A DNA stretch of 64,000 nucleotides from Alcanivorax sp. S71-1-4 (GTDB taxonomy: Bacteria; Pseudomonadota; Gammaproteobacteria; Pseudomonadales; Alcanivoracaceae): assembly GCF_009846755.1 (NCBI RefSeq), contig NZ_AQOR01000004.1, forward strand, positions 62,001 through 126,000, given 5' to 3'. The translations under genes were made by a program, and so were the position numbers. Under the pieces are notes generated by a model. It worked only from the letters and a program-made list of their open reading frames with translations, did not search any database and was not told where the DNA came from. Shown piece after piece: positions 45,968 through 55,209 of this stretch. Position 1 is the first letter of the stretch. Each line of letters opens with the position of its first letter.

Positions 45968-47347
45968 TCAGCCTTCCTTCAGGGCAGTGGTGATATCGAG
46001 AATGGCCTGCTTGCCGTCACCGAACAGCATCAGCGTGTTGTCCTTGGCAAACAGCGGGTTCGGCAGGCCGGCAAAACCCGGGCTCAGGGAGCGCTTGACC
46101 ACGACCACGGTACGGGCCTTGTCCACGTTCAGGATCGGCATGCCGTAGATCGGGCTGCCTTTGTCCTCACGCGCCATCGGGTTGGTCACGTCGTTGGCCC
46201 CGATCACGATGACCACGTCGGTCTGCTCGAAGGTCGGGTTAATGGTGTCCATGTCCTTGAGCTTGTCGTAGGACACCTCGGCCTCGGCCAGCAGCACGTT
46301 CATGTGGCCCGGCATACGGCCTGCCACCGGGTGAATCGCGTACTCTACCTCCGCGCCGCGGGCTTCGATGGTATCGGCCAGGTCACGCACCGCGTGCTGC
46401 GCCTGCGCCATGGCCAGACCAAAGCCGGGCACGATCACCACGCGCTGTGCGGTTTCCAGGATCATCGCCACTTCGTCCGGGGACGAGGACTTGACCTTGC
46501 CCTGGTAGATTTCGTCAGCGTCGATGGTTTCGCCACCTTCGGCCATGACGCCGAACAGGACATTGGTCAGCGAACGGTTCATTGCCTTGCACATGATCTG
46601 CGTCAGGATCAGGCCCGATGCGCCCACCAGCGAACCGGTGATGATCAAGGCGCTGTTGCCCATGACGAAACCGGCGGCGGAGGCCGCGATGCCGGAATAG
46701 GAGTTCAGCAACGCGATCACGACCGGCATGTCGGCGCCACCGATGGGCAGCACCAGCAGCAGGCCGAGCAGGGCGGCGGCAATCACCAGACCCCAGAACA
46801 CCATGTCGTTGCCCGGGTTGATGACCATGTAGACGATGGCCGCCAGTGAGCCGACAAACAGCAGGAAATTGACGAACTTCATGCCGGGGAAGCCAATCGA
46901 GCCACCGTCCAGCAGTTCCTGCAGCTTGCCGAAGGCCACCAGCGAGCCGGTCAGCGTCACGGTACCGATCAGCACGGCCAGGCCAGTAGCGCTCAGCGCG
47001 ATGGTGCCGCTGGCGCCCTGGAAGTATTCGGCGGCAGCCAGTGCCACAGACGCACCGCCACCGAAACCGTTGAGCAGCGCGATCAATTGCGGCATGGAGG
47101 TCATCTGCACCTTGATGGCCAGCACGGCACCAATGGCACCGCCGATCAGCAGGCCGGCAATGATGACTTCATAGGACACAATGCTGTGGTGCAGCAACGT
47201 GATGACAGCGGCAATACCCATGCCGGTTGCAGCGAGCAGGTTGCCGCGCACGGCGGTTTTCGGCTTGGTCAGGCCCTTGATGCCGAGCACGAACAATACC
47301 GACGCCACGAGATAGGCAATATCAATCCAGTTTTGCGAGATCTGCAT
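45968..47347 (-). CDS. pntB: NAD(P) transhydrogenase beta subunit
   Basis: 459 residues. N-terminal half is a set of membrane helices (AYLVASVLFVLGIKGLT onwards); the C-terminal NADP-binding domain has VIVPGFGLAMAQAQHAV, VAGRMPGHMNVLLAEA and VVIGANDVTNP. With the alpha subunits it couples proton entry to reduction of NADP by NADH. Last gene of the pnt operon. Confidence 0.97.
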   Translation of the reverse strand: MQISQNWIDIAYLVASVLFVLGIKGLTKPKTAVRGNLLAATGMGIAAVITLLHHSIVSYEVIIAGLLIGGAIGAVLAIKVQMTSMPQLIALLNGFGGGASVALAAAEYFQGASGTIALSATGLAVLIGTVTLTGSLVAFGKLQELLDGGSIGFPGMKFVNFLLFVGSLAAIVYMVINPGNDMVFWGLVIAAALLGLLLVLPIGGADMPVVIALLNSYSGIAASAAGFVMGNSALIITGSLVGASGLILTQIMCKAMNRSLTNVLFGVMAEGGETIDADEIYQGKVKSSSPDEVAMILETAQRVVIVPGFGLAMAQAQHAVRDLADTIEARGAEVEYAIHPVAGRMPGHMNVLLAEAEVSYDKLKDMDTINPTFEQTDVVIVIGANDVTNPMAREDKGSPIYGMPILNVDKARTVVVVKRSLSPGFAGLPNPLFAKDNTLMLFGDGKQAILDITTALKEG

Positions 47348-47350
47348 GGC

Positions 47351-47626
47351 TTACTTCCTCTTGAACATCGCCAGCATGCGATTGGTGACCATGAAGCCAC
47401 CGATCACATTGATGGTCGCCAGCACGACCGCAATGAAGCCGAGCACGTTGATCAGCAGGCCGGCACCGTGGCCAGCAGCGAGCAGGGCGCCTACCAGGGT
47501 AATGCCGGAAATCGCATTGGTACCGGACATCAGCGGGGTATGCAGCGTGGGCGGAACCTTGGTGATCAGTTCAACGCCAAGAAAGATCGCCAGCACAAAC
47601 AGCGTCAGTTGAGATACGAAATCCAT
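47351..47626 (-). CDS. pntA2: NAD(P) transhydrogenase alpha subunit, part 2
   Basis: 91 residues, all membrane helices (LTLFVLAIFLGVELI; TLVGALLAAGHGAGLLINVL; VLGFIAVVLATINVIGGF). This is the membrane part that in E. coli is fused to the C-terminus of PntA; here it is a separate gene, overlapping the pntA stop by one base and 3 nt before pntB. Confidence 0.95.
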   Translation of the reverse strand: MDFVSQLTLFVLAIFLGVELITKVPPTLHTPLMSGTNAISGITLVGALLAAGHGAGLLINVLGFIAVVLATINVIGGFMVTNRMLAMFKRK

Positions 47627-48837
47627 TATTTCTGCTCCTCTGCAGCAGCTTCCGGCGCGGCCAGCGCCGGCAGGCCGAGCAGGTCGCGCATGCGCGCCTG
47701 CGGCACATCGCCGTTATCGGCCACAACCGTTTCCCGCACAATCTCGTCCTCGAAATCCAGCTCGATGCCGCCTTCCTTGTTGATCAGCAGATTGAGCAGG
47801 TTTTCCATGTTCTTGCCGAACATCTGACTGGCGTGGAAGGCCAGGGTGGACGGCACATTGACCGGACCCACGATGGTCACACCGTGCTTGACCACGGTCT
47901 TGCCGGCTTCCGTGACTTCACAGTTACCGCCACGTTCCGCCGCCAGGTCGACGATGACCGAGCCGGGTTTCATGGCCTTGACCATGTCTTCGGTGACCAG
48001 AATCGGCGATTTGGCGCCGGGCACAGCGGCGGTGGTGATGACCACGTCCATGCGTGAAATGACTTCGGTCATGAGTTCACGCTGGCGCTTGAGGAAATCC
48101 TCGCCCTGGGCCTTGGCGTAACCCCCGGTGCCTTCGGCAGCGCCGGTGTCCAGGTCCAGCTCCACCGGCTTGGCGCCGACGGACAGGATCTGTTCGCGCG
48201 CCGCCGCGCGCACATCATACGCCTCGACGATGGAGCCAAGACGCTTGGCGGTGGCGCAGGCCTGCAGGCCAGCCACGCCGGCACCCATGACCAGTACCCG
48301 CGAGGCATTGAGCGTGCCGGCGGCGGTCATGTTCATCGGGAACATGCGGTTGGCTTCGTTGGCGGCAAGCAGGACGCACTTGTAACCGGCCAGCATGGCC
48401 ATGGAAGACAGTACGTCCATGGCTTGCGCCCGGGTAATGCGCGGCACCAGTTCCAGCGCAATGCCGGTGACCTTCTTTTCCGCCAGGGTAGCGGCGAACT
48501 TCGGGTTGGCGAGCGGGTCCATCATACCAATGACGATCTGGCCATCGCGCAGCAGCGCCATGTCCTCGTCACCGTTGTCCCGGTTGCTGCCGGGCGTCTG
48601 GACCTGCAATACCACGTCGGCCTTGCTGAAAATCGTGGCGCGATCGGTGAGTGTGGCGCCGGCCTCCTGGTAGTCTGCATCCGTGTAGCCGGCGGCAAGG
48701 CCCGCTTCACGTTCAACAAGCAGTTCGATCTTGTGTTTTTTCAGCAGTGCAGCAACATTGGCCGGAACCAGTGCTACACGCGTCTCGCCGGGACAAATTT
48801 CCCTGGGTACACCGATGATCACCTGCGTTACCCCCAT
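47626..48837 (-). CDS. pntA: NAD(P) transhydrogenase alpha subunit, part 1
   Basis: 403 residues. The NAD-binding domain resembles alanine dehydrogenase: VPREICPGETRVALVPANV, GYKCVLLAANEANRMFPMN, VLVMGAGVAGLQACATAKRLG (Rossmann fold) and the mobile-loop region GGYAKAQGEDFLKRQ. It ends in an Ala/Glu-rich tail before the separate membrane part. First gene of the operon. Confidence 0.96.
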   Translation of the reverse strand: MGVTQVIIGVPREICPGETRVALVPANVAALLKKHKIELLVEREAGLAAGYTDADYQEAGATLTDRATIFSKADVVLQVQTPGSNRDNGDEDMALLRDGQIVIGMMDPLANPKFAATLAEKKVTGIALELVPRITRAQAMDVLSSMAMLAGYKCVLLAANEANRMFPMNMTAAGTLNASRVLVMGAGVAGLQACATAKRLGSIVEAYDVRAAAREQILSVGAKPVELDLDTGAAEGTGGYAKAQGEDFLKRQRELMTEVISRMDVVITTAAVPGAKSPILVTEDMVKAMKPGSVIVDLAAERGGNCEVTEAGKTVVKHGVTIVGPVNVPSTLAFHASQMFGKNMENLLNLLINKEGGIELDFEDEIVRETVVADNGDVPQARMRDLLGLPALAAPEAAAEEQK

Positions 48838-49173
48838 TTACGTGGTTCGCTGGATTTGGGATGCCTGCCGCGTGACAAGGCAGGCGCTTCGACACTGTTA
48901 AATAACCTGGCAACCAGGCGGATCATCCTGATCCGGTCTGTTGCACGCCCCGGAAAAAGCAGTGGAGTTGTTTGAATTTCCTCATCTTCCCGAGACGCTA
49001 TCGCTTTGGCGTGGTGATATGCCTGGCGATCATTAACCCGTTCCTGACACAGAACCGGCCGGTTCCAGAGGGACCGGCCGGCGGGCAGGGTGCTACCTTA
49101 TTGCGACATTGGTCGTATGGCAAATATCTCTCGGGCTGATCGCCGCCAAGCGGTCAATTAATGACCAAAACGG
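48838..49173. other. Intergenic region between pntA and ubiB-like gene
   Basis: This 336-nt stretch holds no gene I can support. It includes the pntA leader with a stem GCCTGCC/GGCAGGC near 48863-48884, and a 9-bp stem CCGGCCGGT/ACCGGCCGG near 49055-49081. A small stem AATGACC/GGTCATT (49160-49178) spans the end of the ubiB-like gene. Neither large stem is followed by a T run. Confidence 0.5.
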
Positions 49174-50607
49174 TCATTGCCTGCCTGATAACTCAGCATT
49201 TTTTCTGGCCACCAGGGCTCGGTCGGCCTCCTCATGCATGCTGAGGAAGGGTTCCAGGATCGTGTTGCCCCGCACCTCGGCCTCAATCACATGCAGGAAG
49301 GTATAGGCTCCCAGCAGCTTGCGGGCCAGGAAAATGAACTCTTTCGGCGGGACGTCGAAATGCCGTGACAGGGCGTTGCGGCTGGCGCGGGCGACGATGC
49401 GTGACGGCAGATCGCTGTTGCCCCACAGGTATTCGCCCCGTTCGTTGAGCACTTCCGGCGGCGGCGGGTAGCGGTCCGGGTCCTGCAGCACCTCAATGGC
49501 CTCAAAGCACAGCGCGGAGAATTCATCCAGCACCTTGCGGGGCGTGCCGTTGCCGAGAAAGCCCAGGGCGTTCAGCGCATCCATCAGGCGGGCCCGGTCA
49601 TGGTGCCAGGCGGCGCGGATCATTTCCCGGCCCGGGCCAAGCACTTCATCGTCGAAATCACGGATGGCGCCGAAATCCAGCAACACGATCTGGTCCTGCT
49701 CGGGGCTGTCGCCCACGCGCAGCAGGTAGTTGCCGAAATTCGGGTCGGTCTGCATCTTGTTCCACTCAAACACTTCGTGGCAGCACAGCTCCATGATCGC
49801 GCGGCCGATGAAGTTCCGGCGCGTCTGCGACAGTTCGAGCACCGCCGGATCGTTGACACTGACGCCGTGTTCGAAGGACAGGCAGAGAATATTGTGGGTG
49901 GAGTAGGTGGCAAACACCTCCGGCACGGCAAACCGTGGATCATCCTTCAGCAGATCGCGGAAAAACCGGGTGGTATAGGCCTCCAGGTCATAATCGACCT
50001 CGCGGCCGAGCATGGCCCTGACTTCGTCCAGCCATTGATTAAACTGGTCGGTCATGGGCACCATACGACTCAGCCGCAGCAATTGAACGACTGCGCGCAG
50101 GTCAGAATCGATGGCGTCAGCGACACCGGGGTACTGGATCTTCAGCACCAGCTCCTTGCCATCCGACTTGCGCACTGCGCGGTGGACCTGGCCGAGGGAT
50201 GCGGCGCCGATGGGTTCGCGGTCGATATCCAGCTCGCTGAGCTTGATGTCCCCCAGTTCCTTCCTCAGATGCCGCTCAATGGCCGGCCACTCCAGTGCCG
50301 TGGTGCTGTTTTCCAGCGTGTGCAACGCGGCGGTCACTTCTTCTGGCAGAAAGTGCTCGCCAAACAGCGCCATCATCTGGCCGATCTTGACCACTGAGCC
50401 TTTCAGTTTGCCCAGCTCATGCACCAGTTCCTGGGCCTGGCTGGAGAGAATGGCCTTGCGGCGGTCTGCACGCTGCTCACGGGGGGTCAGGAATGTGCCG
50501 GCCGTCAGCGTTGCGTAACGTGCGCCAGCGAGAATACCTGCCCGTGCCAGGGAAAAACGTCGTTCAAAGGCGCCAGTCTTGACGCGCTTTACCGTTTTAC
50601 GAGTCAT
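49174..50607 (-). CDS. ABC1/UbiB-family atypical kinase-like protein
   Basis: 477 residues from ATG 50607 (MTRKTVKRVKTG). The ABC1 hallmarks are present: KxGQ (GSVVKIGQMM), the A-rich loop PIGAASLGQVHRA, VLKIQYPGVADAID, catalytic-like NFGNY (DPNFGNYLLR) and LLDFGAIRDFD. Members support ubiquinone biosynthesis or lipid homeostasis, but this one lacks a C-terminal membrane anchor and is not next to ubi genes, so it is a paralogue rather than clear UbiB. Confidence 0.88.
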   Translation of the reverse strand: MTRKTVKRVKTGAFERRFSLARAGILAGARYATLTAGTFLTPREQRADRRKAILSSQAQELVHELGKLKGSVVKIGQMMALFGEHFLPEEVTAALHTLENSTTALEWPAIERHLRKELGDIKLSELDIDREPIGAASLGQVHRAVRKSDGKELVLKIQYPGVADAIDSDLRAVVQLLRLSRMVPMTDQFNQWLDEVRAMLGREVDYDLEAYTTRFFRDLLKDDPRFAVPEVFATYSTHNILCLSFEHGVSVNDPAVLELSQTRRNFIGRAIMELCCHEVFEWNKMQTDPNFGNYLLRVGDSPEQDQIVLLDFGAIRDFDDEVLGPGREMIRAAWHHDRARLMDALNALGFLGNGTPRKVLDEFSALCFEAIEVLQDPDRYPPPPEVLNERGEYLWGNSDLPSRIVARASRNALSRHFDVPPKEFIFLARKLLGAYTFLHVIEAEVRGNTILEPFLSMHEEADRALVARKNAELSGRQ

Positions 50608-50850
50608 CGGGATGCAGTGCTCCGGGTCCGGAATGGGTTCAGCGGCGCCGATTCTAGCGCACTTTGCCCCCGGCTGCCGACGCGAGTGGCCGGGGGCGAC
50701 CGGGGCGCGGCGGTCAGTAAAGCACACCTTTTGCGGCACACAATACGAATAAGCACTGATGACAGAGGCAGTAAAAGGCACGCATGATCACCGCGGGCCT
50801 GAGGGTTAGGGGCGGTGTCCAGAAGGGATTGTCAGGGAGACAGGCGGGCG

Positions 50851-51660
50851 ATGAACGAAACATGGGTATTATTGCGCGGGCTGGTACGCGAGGCCCGGCA
50901 TTGGGAGGGGTTTCCCGACATGTTGCGGGCCAGCAGGCCGGGGGCCAGCGTGGAGACGCTGGATTTGCCGGGGAACGGCGCACTGTATCTCAGTGACAGC
51001 CCCACCTCGGTGAGCGACATGGTCGACGCATTACGCGCACAGCTGGGCTCGCGCGGCCTGAAGCCGCCTTATCATGTGATGGCGCTCTCGCTGGGCGGCA
51101 TGGTGGCGTTGAACTGGTTGCAGCGTTTCCCTGGCGAGGTGGCCGCGGCGGTGCTGATCAACACCAGCGCAGCAGGCTTCAATCCGTTCTGGCAGCGGCT
51201 GCGCCCGGCAAACTACGGGCCATTGCTGCGTTTTGCCCTGTACGGGCGCGATATCTACGCGCGCGAGCACACCATCCTGCGACTGACCACCAATATGGTG
51301 CCCTCTGCGGAGATGTCCGCCGTGGCCAGTCGCTGGGCTGCCTATGCGGCGAGCCATCCCACCAGCCGTCGCAATGCACTGCGTCAGCTTTGGGCGGCGA
51401 TCCGCTTCCGCGCCCCGGCGCACCTGCCGGGGACCACGCCCGTGCTGCTGGTCAATGGAGCCGCTGACACGCTGGTCCATCCGCTGTGCTCGGTGACCCT
51501 GGCCGGCGCCTGGCGTTGTCCGCTGCGGGTGCACCCGCATGCCGGGCATGACCTGCCACTGGATGCCCCGCGCTGGCTGGCAGAAACCGCATTGAACTGG
51601 GTGGATGGTCTTGCCAGCCACCGTCAGGCGGATGTCACCGACCCGGCGCTGGCGAACTGA
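50851..51660 (+). CDS. Alpha/beta-hydrolase
   Basis: 269 residues from ATG 50851. Hydrolase features: LRGLVREARHWEGF near the N-terminus, nucleophile elbow ALSLGGMVAL (Ser in SLGG), acid in LVNGAADTLVHP and His in HPHAGHDLPLD. The acidic and histidine residues complete the triad. Cytoplasmic, no signal. Substrate unknown; divergent from the ABC1 gene with a 243-nt gap. Confidence 0.88.
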   Translation: MNETWVLLRGLVREARHWEGFPDMLRASRPGASVETLDLPGNGALYLSDSPTSVSDMVDALRAQLGSRGLKPPYHVMALSLGGMVALNWLQRFPGEVAAAVLINTSAAGFNPFWQRLRPANYGPLLRFALYGRDIYAREHTILRLTTNMVPSAEMSAVASRWAAYAASHPTSRRNALRQLWAAIRFRAPAHLPGTTPVLLVNGAADTLVHPLCSVTLAGAWRCPLRVHPHAGHDLPLDAPRWLAETALNWVDGLASHRQADVTDPALAN

Positions 51661-51777
51661 GCGCCGGCGCTATACAGCCTGCAGATATCCGTTACCCTGG
51701 CCACCGACCTTCTTGACCGGTTGGCGGACGCTGTTTAGATTCGTCAGAACTCATGGGTTCTGAAGAGGGGGCGGGGC

Positions 51778-52920
51778 ATGGCGACGCCAGCGGAACTGAA
51801 ACGACATCTCGCGGGGCCAGCGTCTCCGAGCGAAGCAATCTGGTTTGACCGTTACTCCCACGAACGCCTGCAGGCCTGGCGCCAGGTACAGGATCCGGAA
51901 GCGGATGCCTGCACCGCGTTGATGCGCTACCAGCGTCCGACCGGACTGCTGGAGGAAGTGGAGCAGCGCGCCCGCAGTGAGGGCGGGGTGTTCCGCGATT
52001 TCATCGAACATTGCTACCGGGTGCCCGATTGGGTCGATTTCGAACAGATGGAACTCGGGCGCCGGGTTTACCGCCGCTATTCCTCTCTGCAAGGGCTGGT
52101 GTTGATGTGCTCCAGCCTGGTGGAAGGCTATGCCCACAACAAGCCAGCGCAGGTGCTCGTGGCCACCGGCCGGCTCCAGAAGGACGTTTCGCGACGTATC
52201 TACGAAACCGGACAGATGCTGCACAACCTGGTTGGCGAGGATGGGTTGCGTCCGGGCGGCATTGGCCATCGCACCCTGATGGAAGTACGGCTGCTGCACT
52301 CTGCCGTGCGCCAGTTTCTGCAAAACAATCCGCGATTTGACGCCCAGCGCTATGATCTGCCGATCAATCAGGAAGACATGGCCGGCACCATTCTGGAATT
52401 CGATTTCATGGTGGTGCGCGGGCTGAAACGGCTGGGGCTGAGAATTTCCCGGCGCGAGCACGCCTCAATGCATTACATGTGGCGCTACGCCGGGCACGTA
52501 CTGGGCGTGCGGGAAGCGCTGCTGACGACCACGGTGGAGGAGCAGGAAATCCTCGCCCTGCAGCTCACGTCACACCTGTATGACCCCACACCGGACAGTG
52601 AGCGGCTGGCCAAGGCGTTGCTGCGCGACATGGCCAACAAACCGCCGTTCAATTTGTCCTACGATGTGCTGCTCGCCTTCAGCCGTTACCTGATCGGCGA
52701 TGCGGTGGCGGATGATCTGAATATTCACAGCAGTGTGCCGGCCGCGATGGCAGTCAGGCTGGTGCGCACGGCAGTGGGTGCGGTCAGCGCCAGCCATCGG
52801 TTTGTGCCGGATACCTTGCTGCGGCGTATTGAAGACATGAATTTTGCGCTTGGCCGCCGCACGCTGAAAGCAGGGCTGGGCGGTGACCCGGCACGCTGGG
52901 GCTTTAAGGCCATGGCCTGA
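51778..52920 (+). CDS. MpaB/DUF2236-type oxygenase (rubber oxygenase fold)
   Basis: 380 residues. Conserved pattern of the MpaB/latex-clearing protein catalytic domain: RTLMEVRLLHSAVRQFL, LPINQEDMAGTILEF and HASMHYMWRYAGHVLGV, including the His residues expected to bind haem. No signal peptide is evident. Such proteins oxidise hydrophobic substrates. Followed by a terminator shared with the convergent prc gene. Confidence 0.85.
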   Translation: MATPAELKRHLAGPASPSEAIWFDRYSHERLQAWRQVQDPEADACTALMRYQRPTGLLEEVEQRARSEGGVFRDFIEHCYRVPDWVDFEQMELGRRVYRRYSSLQGLVLMCSSLVEGYAHNKPAQVLVATGRLQKDVSRRIYETGQMLHNLVGEDGLRPGGIGHRTLMEVRLLHSAVRQFLQNNPRFDAQRYDLPINQEDMAGTILEFDFMVVRGLKRLGLRISRREHASMHYMWRYAGHVLGVREALLTTTVEEQEILALQLTSHLYDPTPDSERLAKALLRDMANKPPFNLSYDVLLAFSRYLIGDAVADDLNIHSSVPAAMAVRLVRTAVGAVSASHRFVPDTLLRRIEDMNFALGRRTLKAGLGGDPARWGFKAMA

Positions 52921-52931
52921 CGGCAGACATA

Positions 52932-52957
52932 AAAAAACGGGCCGAAGCCCGTTTTTT
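52932..52957. terminator. Bidirectional terminator between oxygenase gene and prc
   Basis: AAAAAACGGGC (52932-52942), loop CGAA, GCCCGTTTTTT (52947-52957): an 11-bp perfect stem with A and T runs on either side, placed between two convergent genes. Confidence 0.88.
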
Positions 52958-52986
52958 CACGTATCGCAGATTGCTCTTGAAGCGCT

Positions 52987-55137
52987 TTACTCTTGAAGCA
53001 CTGCGCCTTCGCTGTTCGCCACCTGCCTGTTCTGCAGCAGCCGGACCAGATCGGCCAGTACAGCGCCGGTTTCCTGCAGGTAGGGGTCTGGCTTGTCGCT
53101 GTCACCCATTTCATTTTCCGGATCGAGTGAACGCTGTTCGTCCAGGGCGCGCAGGGCCGCCATGTCTTTCAGGGGCTCCTCACCGACAGCCTTGCGGCGG
53201 GTGTTCTCGATCGCGAGCCGGCGCGCTTCGAAGGCGTCCTGCTCACTGCGACGTTCTTTTTCGTTCAATGACACGCTTTCTTTCTGACGCTGTTCTTCCA
53301 GCAGTGCCAGCTGTTCGCGCACATAGATGAACTCCGGGTTCACTGCCAGACGCTGGTCGTGCAACTCACGCAGCGAGGGCAGGTAGGGGCTCAGGTTGAA
53401 CTGTGGCGTATAGGCGGTCGCGTCGATCTTGTCCCAGGGCAGTGCGTTCGGCAACGCGCTTTCGCCGATGTCTTCCTTGTCGATCAGGTAGGGCATTTCG
53501 ATGTCCGGCACGATACCCAGGTTCTGGTTGCTGGAGCCGGATACGCGATAGAACTTGGCCTGGGTCAGCTTGAGCTGGCCATGCCCCAGCGGCAGCAGCG
53601 TCTGGACCGTGCCTTTGCCGAAGGTGTGGTCACCAATGATGATGGCGCGGCCGTAGTCCTGCATGGCGCCCGCGAAGATTTCCGAAGCGGAGGCCGAGAA
53701 ACGGTTCACCAGCACGGCCATCGGGCCGGCATACAGGGTGCCGGGCACTTTGTCGCGCTCTACCTGCACCCGGCCACGGGCATCGCGCACCTGCACGGTG
53801 GGGCCGCCGCCGATGAACAGCGATACCAGTTGCGTGGCTTCATGCAGCGAGCCTCCGCCGTTATTGCGCAGGTCGATCACCAGGCCATCAATGGCCGGTT
53901 CTTCGTCGTTGAGTTCCTGCAACAGCCTGGCCACGTCGCGGGTGGTGCTGGTGTAATCCGGCTCGCCGCGGTTGTACGCGTCGAAATCCAGGTAGAACGC
54001 CGGGATCCGGATCACGCCGATCCGCTCCACACTGTCATTGGTGCCGGGTATGTCAATGATCTGCTTCTTGGCCGCCTGTTCTTCCAGCATCACCTTGTTG
54101 CGCTCGATCGTGATCTCGCGCGTACTGTGCTCGCTGGCGCTGCCGGCCGGGATGATTTCCAGCCGTACTTCGGTGCCTTTCGGGCCACGGATCAGGTTGA
54201 CGACTTCATCCAGGCGCCAGCCGATCACATTGACCATTTCCTCATCTTCCTGGCCGACACCGACGATGCGGTCGGCCGGCTTCAACTGGCCCGCCTTCGC
54301 GGCAGGCCCGCCCGGGACCAGGCGCACCACCTTGGTGTATTCGTCCTCGGCCTGCAGTACGGCGCCGATGCCTTCCAGCGAACGGCTCATGCTGATATTG
54401 AAGTTTTCCGAGGTATGCGGGGTGAAGTAGGAGGTGTGCGGATCAAAGGTCTGCGTCAGGGCGTTGATGTAAATCTGGAACACGTCCTCCGAGGCATTCT
54501 GTTTCACCCGGTTGAGCTGGCTGCTGTAACGGCGCTCCAGGCGGGTGAGGATTTCTTCGTCCTTGACGCCATCCAGGCGCATGGTCAGCACCGCATTCTT
54601 CAGGCGCCGCTCCCAGATATCGTCCATGTCCTCTTCGCTGCTGGCCCAGGGCTGCTCGGAACGGTCCAGCAGCACGCTGTCGTTACCCTCAAAACTGAGC
54701 GAGTCGAGGCCTTCGTCCAGGCGTGCCAGCAGGTATTCCAGCCGCTCGCTGACACGCTGCTGGTAAAGGTTGAAAATGTCGAACCCGGCGCTCAGGTCCC
54801 CGCGACGCAGCTGGTCATCCAGCAGCAGCCGGTAACGGTCGAACGCGGCCACATCGCTGGCCAGGAAATAGACCCGGTTCGGGTCCAGATCACGCAGGTA
54901 GCGGTTGAACACTTTTTCCGACAGGCTGTCATCAAAGCGCATCTGCCGGTAATGCCCCTGCAGGCGATCGACAATGCCACGCGCGGCACCGGCATGGACT
55001 TCTTCGGGCGCCAGGCCACCGGCGGAGACGGGCTCGGGGCGTGGGCTGACGGTGAGGGCGCCGCAGACTTGCAACAAGGCGGCAATCAGCAGGGCAACAA
55101 TGCTGAGGTTGCGGAGTAACGTGGTGCGTCGTGTCAT
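52987..55137 (-). CDS. prc: Tail-specific C-terminal processing protease Prc
   Basis: 716 residues from ATG 55137 (MTRRTTLLRNLS with a membrane/signal helix); E. coli Prc is 682. PDZ domain around residues 230-320 (GIGAVLQAEDEYTKVVRLV, GPAAKAGQLKPADRIVGVGQ) and S41 protease core with the catalytic Ser in NRFSASASEIFAGAMQ and Lys in TFGKGTVQTL. It degrades or trims periplasmic proteins with apolar C-termini. Confidence 0.95.
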   Translation of the reverse strand: MTRRTTLLRNLSIVALLIAALLQVCGALTVSPRPEPVSAGGLAPEEVHAGAARGIVDRLQGHYRQMRFDDSLSEKVFNRYLRDLDPNRVYFLASDVAAFDRYRLLLDDQLRRGDLSAGFDIFNLYQQRVSERLEYLLARLDEGLDSLSFEGNDSVLLDRSEQPWASSEEDMDDIWERRLKNAVLTMRLDGVKDEEILTRLERRYSSQLNRVKQNASEDVFQIYINALTQTFDPHTSYFTPHTSENFNISMSRSLEGIGAVLQAEDEYTKVVRLVPGGPAAKAGQLKPADRIVGVGQEDEEMVNVIGWRLDEVVNLIRGPKGTEVRLEIIPAGSASEHSTREITIERNKVMLEEQAAKKQIIDIPGTNDSVERIGVIRIPAFYLDFDAYNRGEPDYTSTTRDVARLLQELNDEEPAIDGLVIDLRNNGGGSLHEATQLVSLFIGGGPTVQVRDARGRVQVERDKVPGTLYAGPMAVLVNRFSASASEIFAGAMQDYGRAIIIGDHTFGKGTVQTLLPLGHGQLKLTQAKFYRVSGSSNQNLGIVPDIEMPYLIDKEDIGESALPNALPWDKIDATAYTPQFNLSPYLPSLRELHDQRLAVNPEFIYVREQLALLEEQRQKESVSLNEKERRSEQDAFEARRLAIENTRRKAVGEEPLKDMAALRALDEQRSLDPENEMGDSDKPDPYLQETGAVLADLVRLLQNRQVANSEGAVLQE

Positions 55138-55209
55138 TATCAGGACCGTTCGCAATGCATGAATGACCGAGTATAAGGTAATGGCCCAGCGTACGACACG
55201 GGGTTGTGA

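Noticed and set aside
53359-55119. Open frame of 586 codons on the plus strand opposite prc
   Set aside because: Antisense shadow of a full-length S41 protease; no recognisable domain or ribosome-binding site.
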